Position numbers and translations under genes: made by a program. DNA of 64,000 nt from Paenibacillus graminis. GTDB lineage: Bacteria; Bacillota; Bacilli; Paenibacillales; Paenibacillaceae. The notes beneath the pieces were generated by a model. The model had not been told where the DNA came from. It saw nothing but the letters and a program-made list of their open reading frames with translations, and did no database searches. Where the stretch lies: positions 2,914,001 to 2,978,000 of the forward strand of contig NZ_CP009287.1 in NCBI RefSeq assembly GCF_000758705.1. The letters run 5' to 3'. Below are positions 8,508 to 16,852 of the stretch, piece by piece; position 1 is the stretch's first letter, and each line of letters opens with the position of its first letter.

Positions 8508-8972
8508 TCAGTCCTCCAGCTGCCCGTTGATTTCTTCAAAATAGTGATAGACCCCGTTCAACAGCTCAATCAGCGCTCTGCTGCGCTCCCCGCCGAGATA
8601 GTCGATCATCCCCTTGAACGTATCGCGGATTCTGGCAACAGCAGCATCGGCCAAACGTACGCCTTTGTCTGTCAGAGCAATCCCGCTGACCCGCTTATCC
8701 TGGGCATCGCTGGTGCGGACCACATAGCCCTGTGCCAGCAGGCTGTTCACCATTTGGGTGATGGTGGGGGAGGTGACCTTGTGCATTTTGCTGATGTCGG
8801 AGATGGTAAGCACCGGCTTCCCGGATTTCTCGGTTCCTAACCGGATCGTGACCAGCACGCGTATTTCACTGGGCTTTAGCATCGATGGATTATTCTTTTG
8901 CCAGTTGATCTTGGAGAATTGCTGGAATGCTTCCATCAGCTCGTCGATTTTGTCATATCTGTCTTCGTTCAT
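8508..8972 (-). CDS. MarR family transcriptional regulator
   Basis: Winged-helix DNA-binding protein of 154 residues. The helix-turn-helix lies around residues 55-80 (ISDISKMHKVTSPTITQMVN), followed by the wing containing DAQDKRVSGIALTDKG, the MarR hallmark with Asp and Arg. The start has GAGGTG 6 nt upstream. It stands alone between ltaS (convergent) and the DeoR gene (same strand), so its target is not evident; autoregulation is usual in the family. Confidence 0.9.
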   Translation of the reverse strand: MNEDRYDKIDELMEAFQQFSKINWQKNNPSMLKPSEIRVLVTIRLGTEKSGKPVLTISDISKMHKVTSPTITQMVNSLLAQGYVVRTSDAQDKRVSGIALTDKGVRLADAAVARIRDTFKGMIDYLGGERSRALIELLNGVYHYFEEINGQLED

Positions 8973-9083
8973 CTGTACACCTCATGGACTTGTTTCCTTT
9001 AATTATAGGGCATGTGATGAAATAAAATAAAGGAAAGGAAACCGATCCCTTAACATTTCCAGCTCTCTTCGCTGTGGCCCCGG

Positions 9084-9854
9084 TTACTCTGCGGGATTGT
9101 GAAGAAGCGATATCTGATATTTGCTCAGAAATGAAATCCATTCGTCCGAAGGCTTCTCGTCGGTAACGATATAATCAATTTCTTCAAAACCAAACAGCTT
9201 GACAAAAGCAATCCGGTCAAACTTGGAATAGTCGGCCAGCAGGACGGCTTTGCTCGCCTGCTGCCGCATAAGAATCTTAAGCTCGCTTTCGGCTTCGTTG
9301 GAATCGCTTAGTCCCCCCGTCATCGAGAGGGCTTTGCAGCTGAACAGCGCCGCATCCACGTTATACCGCTGAATGGTATGGGAAGCGCTCGGCCCGACAA
9401 ACGAGTTGGTCTCCGCTCCCAGCACACCGCCGGTGGAAATCAGCTTATGCCCGGAATGCTGAAACTCGGAGAGGACGACCAGTGAATTGGTAATGATCGT
9501 CAGGTTTTTTTTGGCTTCGGTAATTTTCTTCAGCGCCTCAAAGGCGGTAGAACTGGTATCTGTCATCAGGCTGTCGCCGTCATTGATCAGATCCAGGACA
9601 TTGGCCGCAATGGCCCGCTTGGCTTCGATATTCACCGCATGTCTGTGGGAGTAGGAAGGGTCCTCGTTGGTGTGGACATTCAGGATGGCCCCGCCATAGC
9701 TTTTTTTGGCAATGCCTTCTTTGTCCAGCTTCTCCAGATCTCTGCGGATCGTTTCTTCGGAAACCTCGAAATCCTGGGCCAGATCAGCGACATGGACTTT
9801 TTTGTTGCGGTACAGTTTATTGATAATGAGTTCACGGCGTTCGAACGCTCTCAC
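9084..9854 (-). CDS. DeoR family transcriptional regulator, probable regulator of the fucose operon
   Basis: DeoR-type regulator of 256 residues: N-terminal winged helix (residues 1-55, with VADLAQDFEVSEETIRRDLE) and a C-terminal sugar-phosphate-binding domain of the ISOCOT fold (ITNSLVVLSEF, GGVLGAETNSFVG). The start is GTG with AGGAGG 9 nt upstream. It is divergent from the L-fucose operon, and E. coli FucR is also DeoR-type and senses L-fuculose-1-phosphate, so control of the adjacent operon is a reasonable inference. The shared 223-bp intergenic region carries repeated CCACAT motifs. Confidence 0.88.
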   Translation of the reverse strand: MRAFERRELIINKLYRNKKVHVADLAQDFEVSEETIRRDLEKLDKEGIAKKSYGGAILNVHTNEDPSYSHRHAVNIEAKRAIAANVLDLINDGDSLMTDTSSTAFEALKKITEAKKNLTIITNSLVVLSEFQHSGHKLISTGGVLGAETNSFVGPSASHTIQRYNVDAALFSCKALSMTGGLSDSNEAESELKILMRQQASKAVLLADYSKFDRIAFVKLFGFEEIDYIVTDEKPSDEWISFLSKYQISLLHNPAE

Positions 9855-9940
9855 TAAGACGGCCTCCTGGCATCGTTAATCTTTTTTATCTATTTTACTA
9901 TAAACCGAAGTATAAATAAAAGGAAAATCCACAGAAAAAT

Positions 9941-9986
9941 CCACATTGACATTTTGAATACCACATAAATACACAATAAAATGTGG
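9941..9986. promoter_or_regulatory. operator-like CCACAT repeats upstream of fucI
   Basis: CCACAT occurs at 9941 and 9961 and inverted as ATGTGG at 9981, each exactly 20 bp apart, i.e. on one face of the helix. The set ends 7 bp upstream of the fucI -35 box. Position suggests binding by the divergent DeoR regulator; the assignment is inferred. Confidence 0.45.
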
Positions 9987-9993
9987 TTTTATG

Positions 9994-10021
9994 TTGACAT
10001 TCCATGATTATGATTTATGAT
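9994..10021 (+). promoter_or_regulatory. sigma-A promoter of the fucose operon
   Basis: Perfect -35 TTGACA (9994-9999), 16-nt spacer, -10 TATGAT (10016-10021). Predicted RNA start near 10028, which puts the cre-like element over the transcription start. Confidence 0.65.
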
Positions 10022-10029
10022 AGGAGGAG

Positions 10030-10044
10030 ATGCAAGCGCTTAAT
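10030..10044 (+). promoter_or_regulatory. cre-like site (catabolite repression)
   Basis: ATGCAAGCGCTTAAT resembles the CcpA box WTGNAARCGNWWWCA, matching at the AAGCG core and flanks but missing the final CA. It lies at about +3 to +17 from the predicted start, a position where CcpA normally represses. Confidence 0.45.
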
Positions 10045-10077
10045 ATTGTTCTTATCATTCTGAGGAGGTTATAAGGC

Positions 10078-11844
10078 ATGACAACTCATTATCCCAAAAT
10101 CGGCATCCGCCCGACGATTGACGGGAGACGCCGCGGTGTGCGCGAATCACTGGAAGTCCAGACCATGGGCATGGCAGAGCGGGTCGCTGCTTTTCTGCAG
10201 GAAAATCTGCGATACCCTGATGGTTCACCTGTAGAATGTGTGATTGCTGATTCTACAATCGGCGGTGTGAAGGAAGCTTCGGCTGCACAGGCCAAATTCT
10301 CAGGTGCCAATGTAGGCGTATCCATTACCGTGACACCCTGCTGGTGTTATGGTTCGGAAACGATGGATATGGATGCCGGCATCCCGCATGCGGTATGGGG
10401 TTTCAATGGTACGGAACGTCCCGGAGCGGTTTATCTTGCCGCTGTCTTGTCGGCGTACGCCCAGAAGGGCATTCCGGCTTTTGGGATCTATGGGGAGGAT
10501 GTGCAGGATTCAGGCAGCGAGGAGATCCCGGCTGATGTGCAGGCCAAGCTGCTGAGGTTTGCCAAATCGGCACTTGCCGTTGCCTTAATGAAGGGGAACT
10601 CCTATTTGTCCATGGGTTCGGTTTCTATGGGGATTGCCGGTTCGATTGTGAATGACCAGTTCTTTCAGGAATACCTGGGCATGCGCAATGAATATATCGA
10701 TATGTCCGAGTTCGTCCGCCGTTTCGAGGAAGGGATTTACGATCAGGAGGAATTTGCCCGTGCACTTCAATGGACAAAGGAGAACTGCCAGATTGGACCT
10801 GACAATAACCCGGCACATCTGCAGGTCAGCAGCGAAGAGAAGGCAGTTCAATTGGAAACCTGCGTTAAGATGGCGCTTATCGGCCGCGACCTGATGATTG
10901 GCAATCCGGTGCTGGCTGAGCTTGGCTTTGAGGAAGAAGCTCAAGGCCACAACGCGCTTGCCGCCGGTTTCCAGGGACAGCGCCAATGGACGGATCACTT
11001 CCCGAACGGTGATTTCATGGAGACGATCCTGAATTCCTCCTTCGACTGGAACGGCAAGCGGGCGCCTTATATTCTGGCTACGGAGAATGACAGCCTGAAC
11101 GGTGTAACGATGCTGTTCAATTATTTGCTTACGAATACGGCACAGATTTTCGCTGATGTCCGCACTTACTGGAGTCCGGCAGCTGTGAAGCGTGTTACCG
11201 GATATGAGCTGCAGGGCGAGGCGGCCTGCGGCCTGCTCCATCTGATCAATTCAGGCTCTGCCGCGCTGGACGGCGCCGGTGAACAGACCAGGGACGGCCA
11301 ACCGGTGATCAAGCCGTTCTGGGAGATTACCGATGAAGAGGTGGATGCCACTCTGAAGGCAACACAATTCCGTGCGGCATCGCAGGAATATTTCCGCGGC
11401 GGCGGCTTCTCTACTGATTATCTGACCAAAGGCGGCATGCCTGTAACGATGGCGCGCCTTAATCTGGTCAAAGGGCTGGGACCTGTCCTGCAGCTGGCGG
11501 AAGGCTATACTGTGGAGCTTCCTGAAGAGGTACACCGCACGCTGGATGAACGGACTGATCCTACCTGGCCGACAACCTGGTTCGCGCCAATTTTGACAGG
11601 TTCCGGTTCGTTCAGCTCGGTATATGACGTGATGAACAATTGGGGGGCCAATCACGGAGCGATCAGCTATGGGCATATCGGTGCGGATCTGATCACACTG
11701 GCATCCATGCTGCGCATCCCGGTGAGCATGCACAATGTGGAAGCGGCGCGGATCTTCAGACCGCGCGTCTGGTCGCTGTTCGGAACGGAGAGCCTCGAAG
11801 CTGCCGACTACCGGGCCTGCCAGAGTTTCGGACCGCTATATTAA
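10078..11844 (+). CDS. fucI: L-fucose isomerase
   Basis: Converts L-fucose to L-fuculose in the cytosol, using Mn2+. It has 588 residues, against 591 in E. coli. Matches to the family run through the whole protein, such as [15 protein letters not shown] near residue 90 and [17 protein letters not shown] near residue 340, which contains the metal-binding/catalytic Glu. The ATG has TGAGGAGGTT about 8 nt upstream. It is the first gene of the operon fucI-kinase-fucA-fucU, with a strong promoter and cre-like site upstream. FucI enzymes often also accept D-arabinose. Confidence 0.96.
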   Translation: MTTHYPKIGIRPTIDGRRRGVRESLEVQTMGMAERVAAFLQENLRYPDGSPVECVIADSTIGGVKEASAAQAKFSGANVGVSITVTPCWCYGSETMDMDAGIPHAVWGFNGTERPGAVYLAAVLSAYAQKGIPAFGIYGEDVQDSGSEEIPADVQAKLLRFAKSALAVALMKGNSYLSMGSVSMGIAGSIVNDQFFQEYLGMRNEYIDMSEFVRRFEEGIYDQEEFARALQWTKENCQIGPDNNPAHLQVSSEEKAVQLETCVKMALIGRDLMIGNPVLAELGFEEEAQGHNALAAGFQGQRQWTDHFPNGDFMETILNSSFDWNGKRAPYILATENDSLNGVTMLFNYLLTNTAQIFADVRTYWSPAAVKRVTGYELQGEAACGLLHLINSGSAALDGAGEQTRDGQPVIKPFWEITDEEVDATLKATQFRAASQEYFRGGGFSTDYLTKGGMPVTMARLNLVKGLGPVLQLAEGYTVELPEEVHRTLDERTDPTWPTTWFAPILTGSGSFSSVYDVMNNWGANHGAISYGHIGADLITLASMLRIPVSMHNVEAARIFRPRVWSLFGTESLEAADYRACQSFGPLY

Positions 11845-11870
11845 TTTCTGGGAGCGGGCAGGTGGATGTG

Positions 11871-13298
11871 ATGAGCAAGCTGAAGAAGCTGCTGGCCGTT
11901 GACCTCGGGGCAAGCTCGGGGAGAGTGATTCTCGGCACCTATGACGGAAGCAGGATTGTAACAGAGGAGCTCCACCGGTTTGCCAACACCCCGGTGGAGG
12001 CAGGCGGTCATTTGTACTGGAACGTTCCGGCGCTGCTTGAGGAGATCAAGCAGGGAATCCTGCTGGCGGTCCAGGGCGGCAGTGAAATTGTTAGTCTAAG
12101 TGTGGATACCTGGGGAGTAGACTATGGCTTTGTGGATCATGCGGGGAAGCTGCTGAATTCCCCGCATCATTACCGCGATCAACGGGTAGGCAAATACCGC
12201 CCCCGCCTGGAGGAGCTGCTGCCGCCGGAGGAACAGTTCCGTCTGACCGGCAATCAGCCGGACCCGATCAATACAGTCTACCAGCTGTTTGCAGATATGC
12301 AGGAGAACCCGCTGCTTCAGGAGCGTGTTGACCACATTCTGATGATGCCGGATTTGTTCCTGTACCTGCTGTCCGGAGCGTCTTCCGCGGAGCGGACGAT
12401 CCTGAGCACAAGCGGGCTGCTGGACGCCGTTACGGGTGAGCCTTCTTCCGAAGTATTCGGCAGGCTCGGCATCCCGCTAAGGCTGATTCCGCCCCGTGTT
12501 GAGGCGGGAACCGCAATCGGCACGCTGCGGCCCGAGCTCTGTGCCAAGCTCGGTTGCGGGCCTATCCGCGTGATTGCCGGCGCATCCCATGATACGGCTT
12601 CAGCCGTAGCCTCGATTCCGTACGCGGACAAGGACGGCGCGGCGTTTATCAGCTGCGGCACCTGGTCATTGGTCGGGATGGAAACGAAGGCGCCTGTCCT
12701 TACTCCGTTAAGCTATGAATATGGCTTCACGAATGAAGGGTGCTGCGGCAGCGGCAACCGGCTGCTTAAGAACATTACCGGACTGTGGCTGCTGCAGGAA
12801 ACGCGGCGGGTCTGGGCAGAAGCCGGTGAAGACCTCAGCTTCAGCGAGATGGCTGCGCTTGCCGGGAATGAGGGGGCGGCACAGTCTTTTATTGAGCCTA
12901 ATGATCCGCTCTTTAGCACGCCCGGTGATATGCCGGGACGGATCGCGGAATACTGCCGGAGCAGCGGCCAACGGGTGCCGGCAACCAAAGGAGCCATTAT
13001 CCGCACGATTCTGGATAGCCTCGCCAAGTCCTACGCGGCCGCGCTTAAGGAACTGGAGGACCTTACGGGCACAACGATCCGCAAGGTTCATATGGTCGGA
13101 GGGGGCATACAGAACAAGCTCCTCTGCCAGTTAACGGCGGATGCTGCGGGAAGAAAGATTATCGCCGGCCCCGTTGAAGCCAGTGCGCTGGGCAATCTGC
13201 TGGTGCAGCTGGCTGCGCTGGGAGAACTGGATTTCAGCCGTGCTGCTGAGGTAGTGGGCGCATCCGAGACCCTGACAGTGTACCGGCCGAATAAATAA
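11871..13298 (+). CDS. rhamnulokinase-family (RhaB-like) sugar kinase, probable L-fuculokinase
   Basis: FGGY-type ATP-dependent kinase of 475 residues. The N-terminus VDLGASSGRVILG, the SVDTWGVDYGFVD segment and the C-terminal MVGGGIQNKLLCQLTAD are closest to RhaB rather than to the enterobacterial FucK. Because it sits between fucI and fucA, its substrate is most likely L-fuculose, giving L-fuculose-1-phosphate; L-rhamnulose remains possible. The open frame starts 77 codons earlier inside fucI, but the ATG at 11871 has AGGTGG upstream and matches the family start. Two in-frame GTG codons just before it are alternatives. Confidence 0.9.
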   Translation: MSKLKKLLAVDLGASSGRVILGTYDGSRIVTEELHRFANTPVEAGGHLYWNVPALLEEIKQGILLAVQGGSEIVSLSVDTWGVDYGFVDHAGKLLNSPHHYRDQRVGKYRPRLEELLPPEEQFRLTGNQPDPINTVYQLFADMQENPLLQERVDHILMMPDLFLYLLSGASSAERTILSTSGLLDAVTGEPSSEVFGRLGIPLRLIPPRVEAGTAIGTLRPELCAKLGCGPIRVIAGASHDTASAVASIPYADKDGAAFISCGTWSLVGMETKAPVLTPLSYEYGFTNEGCCGSGNRLLKNITGLWLLQETRRVWAEAGEDLSFSEMAALAGNEGAAQSFIEPNDPLFSTPGDMPGRIAEYCRSSGQRVPATKGAIIRTILDSLAKSYAAALKELEDLTGTTIRKVHMVGGGIQNKLLCQLTADAAGRKIIAGPVEASALGNLLVQLAALGELDFSRAAEVVGASETLTVYRPNK

Positions 13299-13317
13299 GA
13301 ATTGAGGAGAGTAAACC

Positions 13318-13968
13318 ATGGATGAGCTGGAAAAGAAACTGCGTCTGCAGATTTGTGATATCGGCAAAAATCTGTTCAATAAGGATTTTATTGCCGCGAA
13401 TGACGGCAACATCTCGGCCCGTTTGAGCGAAACTGAGGTGCTGGCTACCCCGACCGGGGTCAGCAAAGGCTACCTGGAGCCGCACATGCTGGTCAAGGTC
13501 AACCTTCAGGGAGAGATTCTGGAAGCCCGGGAAGGCTATAGACCTTCAACGGAAGTCAAAATGCATCTGCGGATTTACCGCGAGCTTCCCGAGATGAACG
13601 GGGTGGTTCATGCGCATCCGCCATTTGGCACTGCTTTTGCCATTAAAGGGGAAGCACTCGACAAAATGATGATGCCGGAATCCGTAATTGCCATGGGTGA
13701 AATCCCGCTGGCGAAATACGGCACCCCTTCCACAGAGGAGGTTCCCGATTCCATCATGCCGTTCCTGGGCAAGAAAACAGCCGTACTGCTGGAAAGCCAC
13801 GGGGCTTTGACCTGGGGCAAGGATGTGATGGGAGCTTATATGAATATGGAACGGCTGGAATACACCGCCAAGCTGACTTTTTTGACCCGCATGATCCACG
13901 GAGAGCGGGAGCTGCCGCCGAACCGGATTGAAGAGCTGGTGGCGCTGCGGTCCTTCTACGGAATGTAA
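13318..13968 (+). CDS. fucA: L-fuculose-1-phosphate aldolase (class II aldolase/adducin family)
   Basis: Zn-dependent aldolase that splits L-fuculose-1-phosphate into dihydroxyacetone phosphate and L-lactaldehyde. It has 216 residues (215 in E. coli). The Zn ligands are His98 and His100 in HAHPP and His161 in ESHGALTW; Glu79 in RPSTEVKMH fits the catalytic acid. The phosphate-binding segment AANDGNISAR is near residue 30. The SD is TGAGGAG before the ATG. The same family also acts on L-rhamnulose-1-phosphate, but operon context favours fuculose. Confidence 0.93.
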   Translation: MDELEKKLRLQICDIGKNLFNKDFIAANDGNISARLSETEVLATPTGVSKGYLEPHMLVKVNLQGEILEAREGYRPSTEVKMHLRIYRELPEMNGVVHAHPPFGTAFAIKGEALDKMMMPESVIAMGEIPLAKYGTPSTEEVPDSIMPFLGKKTAVLLESHGALTWGKDVMGAYMNMERLEYTAKLTFLTRMIHGERELPPNRIEELVALRSFYGM

Positions 13969-13983
13969 AGGGGAGAGCGGCAG

Positions 13984-14415
13984 ATGCTTAAGAAAATCCC
14001 CAAGCTGCTCTCTCCCGAACTGGTGAAGACCATGATGGAAATGGGCCACGGCGACGAACTTGTACTTGCGGACGCCAACTTTCCCGGACATGCGCTGCAT
14101 TCCAGAGTCATCCGCTGCGACGGCATCGGCATACCGGAGCTGTTGGACGCGTTGCTGGAGCTGTTCCCGCTGGATCATTATGCGGACCATCAGGCTGCCC
14201 TGATGAGTGTCGTAACGGGAGATCCTACCGTCCCCGTAATCTGGGACACCTATAAGGAAATCATCTCGGGACATGACAAGGAAGCTGTGATCACTCATGA
14301 AGAACGTTTTGCCTTCTATACCCGCGCCCAGAGTGCCTATGCCATTGTGGTGACCGGGGAGGAAGCGCTGTACGGCAATATTATCCTGAAAAAAGGTGTT
14401 ATAAAGAGCATTTGA
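13984..14415 (+). CDS. fucU: L-fucose mutarotase (RbsD/FucU family)
   Basis: Interconverts the alpha and beta anomers of L-fucose to supply the isomerase. It has 143 residues (140 in E. coli FucU). It begins MLKKIPKLLSPELVKTMMEMGHGDELVLADANFP, containing the catalytic His of GHGDE and the Asp of LADANFP. It follows fucA by 15 nt with GGGGAGAG as SD, and a strong terminator follows, so it ends the operon. No permease or lactaldehyde reductase gene is in this operon. Confidence 0.93.
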   Translation: MLKKIPKLLSPELVKTMMEMGHGDELVLADANFPGHALHSRVIRCDGIGIPELLDALLELFPLDHYADHQAALMSVVTGDPTVPVIWDTYKEIISGHDKEAVITHEERFAFYTRAQSAYAIVVTGEEALYGNIILKKGVIKSI

Positions 14416-14452
14416 GAAAAGGTGCTGACATTGGCACTTCACTCGAAAAATT

Positions 14453-14506
14453 AATCCTGCCCCTGTTGGATTCTCCAAGTGAGAATGCATCGGGGCGGGA
14501 TTTTTT
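14453..14506 (+). terminator. terminator of the fucose operon
   Basis: Stem ATCCTGCCCC / GGGGCGGGAT with a loop of about 27 nt and a run of six T. Confidence 0.85.
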
Positions 14507-14510
14507 CGCC

Positions 14511-14615
14511 GATGCGCGCCTAGCCATGCTAGGCACAACTAGCCGGTGAAAGTCCGGTCGAGGTAAGAGCCAAGTCGCCTCGCAGCTAACAGGCAGCTGT
14601 ACCGTTTGGGTTTCA
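14511..14615 (+). mobile_element. group II intron-like 5' remnant
   Basis: About 100 nt resembling the 5' end (domain I) of bacterial group II introns: GTGCGCC-like start (GATGCGCGCC), then the hairpin CCGGTGAAAGTCCGG and the block AGGTAAGAGCCAAGTCGCCT. No reverse transcriptase or domain V follows; the similarity stops near TTTGGGTTTC. If correct, it is the scar of a truncated intron behind the operon terminator. Recognition is from memory of intron ends, so confidence is limited. Confidence 0.4.
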
Positions 14616-14626
14616 CTAGGTACTTT

Positions 14627-14816
14627 CGGGGAGTGGAGTGGAATTAGTGAACTTAAATGTGCACAAAATCGTTGAACAGTGAGGTTTAGTGGGAATTAGT
14701 AGACGCAAATTCACCTGAAAAGGTACAAGTGGGCCGGATTAAGTTTACTTTTCCCAACTAGCGTTTGCGGAGGGCGGGAGTGGGGAGAATTAAGTGCCCT
14801 TTTTCCACTATAGAAC
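14627..14816 (+). repeat. degenerate tandem repeat of about 50 bp in an intergenic region
   Basis: Four imperfect units of AGTGG(G)...AATTA(A)GT, with the AATTAGT/ATTAAGT cores at 14642, 14694, 14738 and 14788 (spacing about 50 bp). No frame with an SD is visible. Together with the intron-like remnant and a closing hairpin it fills the 555-bp gap between fucU and the serine hydrolase gene. Confidence 0.45.
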
Positions 14817-14913
14817 TGCCTCCCGGGTTCATGAAGCAATAGCTGGCAAGCAGCCGGTTAATTTGCCCTGAAGCAGCGACTGTAAGGTTCACGGACGGAC
14901 AGCCCGGGCCTCA

Positions 14914-14950
14914 AACGGCTGCGCTCTTTAGTAAAGGCCGCGCAGCCGTT
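14914..14950. terminator. bidirectional hairpin terminator
   Basis: Perfect 11-bp stem AACGGCTGCGC / GCGCAGCCGTT, loop 15 nt. It ends the minus-strand serine hydrolase gene; the T-runs on both sides are weak. Confidence 0.6.
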
Positions 14951-14970
14951 CTTATCTTAAAATGTTGCTG

Positions 14971-16476
14971 TCACTTCCGTATTCTGGTCTTCGGGAAAAA
15001 GCCGGCGGCGAGCAAAATGAGATGCCAGGCAAAAACCGCGAGTACGATGTTTTTTAAACCGGACTGGAGACCGAGAATGCTCCAGGAATAAGAGGCCAGG
15101 AACAAACAAGTACCGGTTGCTGTAAGCAGAACCACGCGTATCCCGAGCCGGATAAAAGGCTGCGGTGAATGCTTCGTTATGAACACTCTTCTCCGCTTGC
15201 GCAAGCGGATGGCAAAGATAACCAGATATAGGCCGAGCGCGGCTGCAAGTCCTTGCGTAATGTATGCATTAGTCTGCCTTCCGGCGGCAAGGGCATCGTA
15301 TCCATCGGGCACAGAACCGGTAAGTGACCGCACCCATGCATTATAAATATCCTGCCGCAGGTCAATTCCGTTCTCGCTGTTTGTCAGAACTGCAAGTCCG
15401 TCGCCGGACTCCGGGACGAACCCGTAAAAGCTGTGGAATCCGCGGTTATCCCCCGGGTGATACAGCATAACCTGACCACCCGGAAGGGTTCTAACGAAGA
15501 TCCCCAAACCGTTGTCAGTCAGAACCGGTGTCTGCATCTCCTGAATAAGCGGTTTTGCAGCCACTGGGTTGCCCGGCAGCTGTCCATTCCGCCCATTCAT
15601 ACTGTTAATAATCAATGTCATCAGATCAGCAGAGGTGGTGGAGAGGCCGGCGGCGGCTTTTTCGGTAAATTGATAATCCGGCAGCGCCTGGCCGAAATAT
15701 CCATACCCAGTAGACGTGAAGGGACTGCCGGTAGTTGCTGCGAAGGTGCTGGAATTCATCCCTAGCGGCTTCAGCACCTGCTCGTCCATATACTGTTCAA
15801 AAGGCTGGCCGGTCACTTCCTCGATCACCAGCTGCAGCAGGGTATAGCCTGCACCTGAATACACTTCCTGAGTTCCGGGAGCTGTGGTCAATCTTACAGG
15901 ATCGTTGAACCAACCGGCCCCGGACAACGATTCCTCCAGTGCCGGAAGCTTTTTTCCCGGAGCAGTTCCCAGGTAGCCTTTGTGTGCAGGCAAACCTGCG
16001 GTATGGCTAAGCAACCGCCGGAGCGTCACCTGACCCGGATCAAACTCCGAGTCCGGCAGCTTCCACCGTGTAAGATATTTTGCAGCCGGATCATCCAGGG
16101 AGAGCAGACCTCGGTCAACAAGATGCAGGATGCCCCATGCGGTCAGGCTTTTGGAGATCGACCCTGCCTGGAATAGCGTATGCTCATTCACAGGCTGGTG
16201 ACTTTTGGTATCAGCAACACCATAATTCAAGGTGTAGGCGACTTTTCCGTTATGTATCACACCTACTGCCACACCAGGTACTCCGTAAGTTTCCTGCCAC
16301 TGGGGGACTTTGTGGTCCAGATATTGCTTGAATTCCTCTGCGCTTCCGGCAGTGGGCGCCTTATCGGACTCAGCATTCATGTGGGGGGAGAAGCCCCATA
16401 GAACTATCAAGCTTGCGGCAACCATCATGCTGAGGGAAAGTCTCCGGGAAAAAATTGTTCTTTCTGTACGCTTCAT
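14971..16476 (-). CDS. serine hydrolase, class C beta-lactamase/penicillin-binding protein-like, membrane-anchored
   Basis: Exported protein of 501 residues. A signal or anchor segment lies at 12-30. The beta-lactamase-fold domain (about 45-395) has the nucleophile motif Ser106-Ile-Ser-Lys109. The YxN motif reads YSG (in EVYSGAGYTLLQL), and the KTG-like motif is probably HPGDNRG. The C-terminus has three or four hydrophobic segments. Members include esterases, D-aminopeptidases and FmtA/PBP4*-like proteins; true antibiotic resistance is not implied. The start has AAAGGAG 10 nt upstream. Single gene, with a hairpin downstream. Confidence 0.9.
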   Translation of the reverse strand: MKRTERTIFSRRLSLSMMVAASLIVLWGFSPHMNAESDKAPTAGSAEEFKQYLDHKVPQWQETYGVPGVAVGVIHNGKVAYTLNYGVADTKSHQPVNEHTLFQAGSISKSLTAWGILHLVDRGLLSLDDPAAKYLTRWKLPDSEFDPGQVTLRRLLSHTAGLPAHKGYLGTAPGKKLPALEESLSGAGWFNDPVRLTTAPGTQEVYSGAGYTLLQLVIEEVTGQPFEQYMDEQVLKPLGMNSSTFAATTGSPFTSTGYGYFGQALPDYQFTEKAAAGLSTTSADLMTLIINSMNGRNGQLPGNPVAAKPLIQEMQTPVLTDNGLGIFVRTLPGGQVMLYHPGDNRGFHSFYGFVPESGDGLAVLTNSENGIDLRQDIYNAWVRSLTGSVPDGYDALAAGRQTNAYITQGLAAALGLYLVIFAIRLRKRRRVFITKHSPQPFIRLGIRVVLLTATGTCLFLASYSWSILGLQSGLKNIVLAVFAWHLILLAAGFFPKTRIRK

Positions 16477-16638
16477 GTTTCTGAACTCCTTTGGGATTAA
16501 GTCAAATGAACACTATATCCAGCATAGTTCACAAGATGTTCAGCACCCATAGATTTAGCTTACGTCTACCTTTAAAGTTCCTTAAAGTAAGCTTACACGG
16601 CTGTAAGGTAGGAGGATGCTCAAGCAATAAATATTGAG

Positions 16639-16671
16639 ACAGCCTTCTGATTCGTAGAAAGCTGTTTTTTT
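16639..16671 (+). terminator. intrinsic terminator without an assigned gene
   Basis: ACAGC/GCTGT with an inner TTCT/AGAA stem and seven T. It points rightward although the nearest upstream gene runs left, so it may end a short RNA arising within 16500-16630, or be left over. Confidence 0.5.
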
Positions 16672-16678
16672 GTCCTTT

Positions 16679-16697
16679 ATGTTATAATGCATAACAT
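16679..16697. promoter_or_regulatory. inverted repeat overlapping a TATAAT box
   Basis: ATGTTAT-AATGC-ATAACAT, a perfect 7-bp inverted repeat whose left arm includes TATAAT. It looks like a repressor site over a promoter, about 155 bp upstream of the Rieske gene. The rest of 16477-16852 is AT-rich with no visible gene. Confidence 0.4.
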
Positions 16698-16852
16698 TTA
16701 GACGGTATTTTTAGTTGGAAATACAAAATAAGATGTTTCGCAATTGATTTTTTTAACGGAAAAAGATTAAAATATACACAACAAGTTATATAATCTGACA
16801 TATAATAAAATGCTCTCACGGAGTGTATAGGGAGTGGAGAGGTGGAACGATC

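Noticed and set aside
11640..11870. Upstream extension of the kinase frame
   Set aside because: It lies inside fucI in another frame and has no SD; family similarity begins at the ATG at 11871.
13546..14538. 330-codon open frame on the minus strand across fucA and fucU
   Set aside because: Antisense to two well-supported genes, His/Arg/Gln-rich composition typical of reverse-strand frames in GC-biased codons, no SD.
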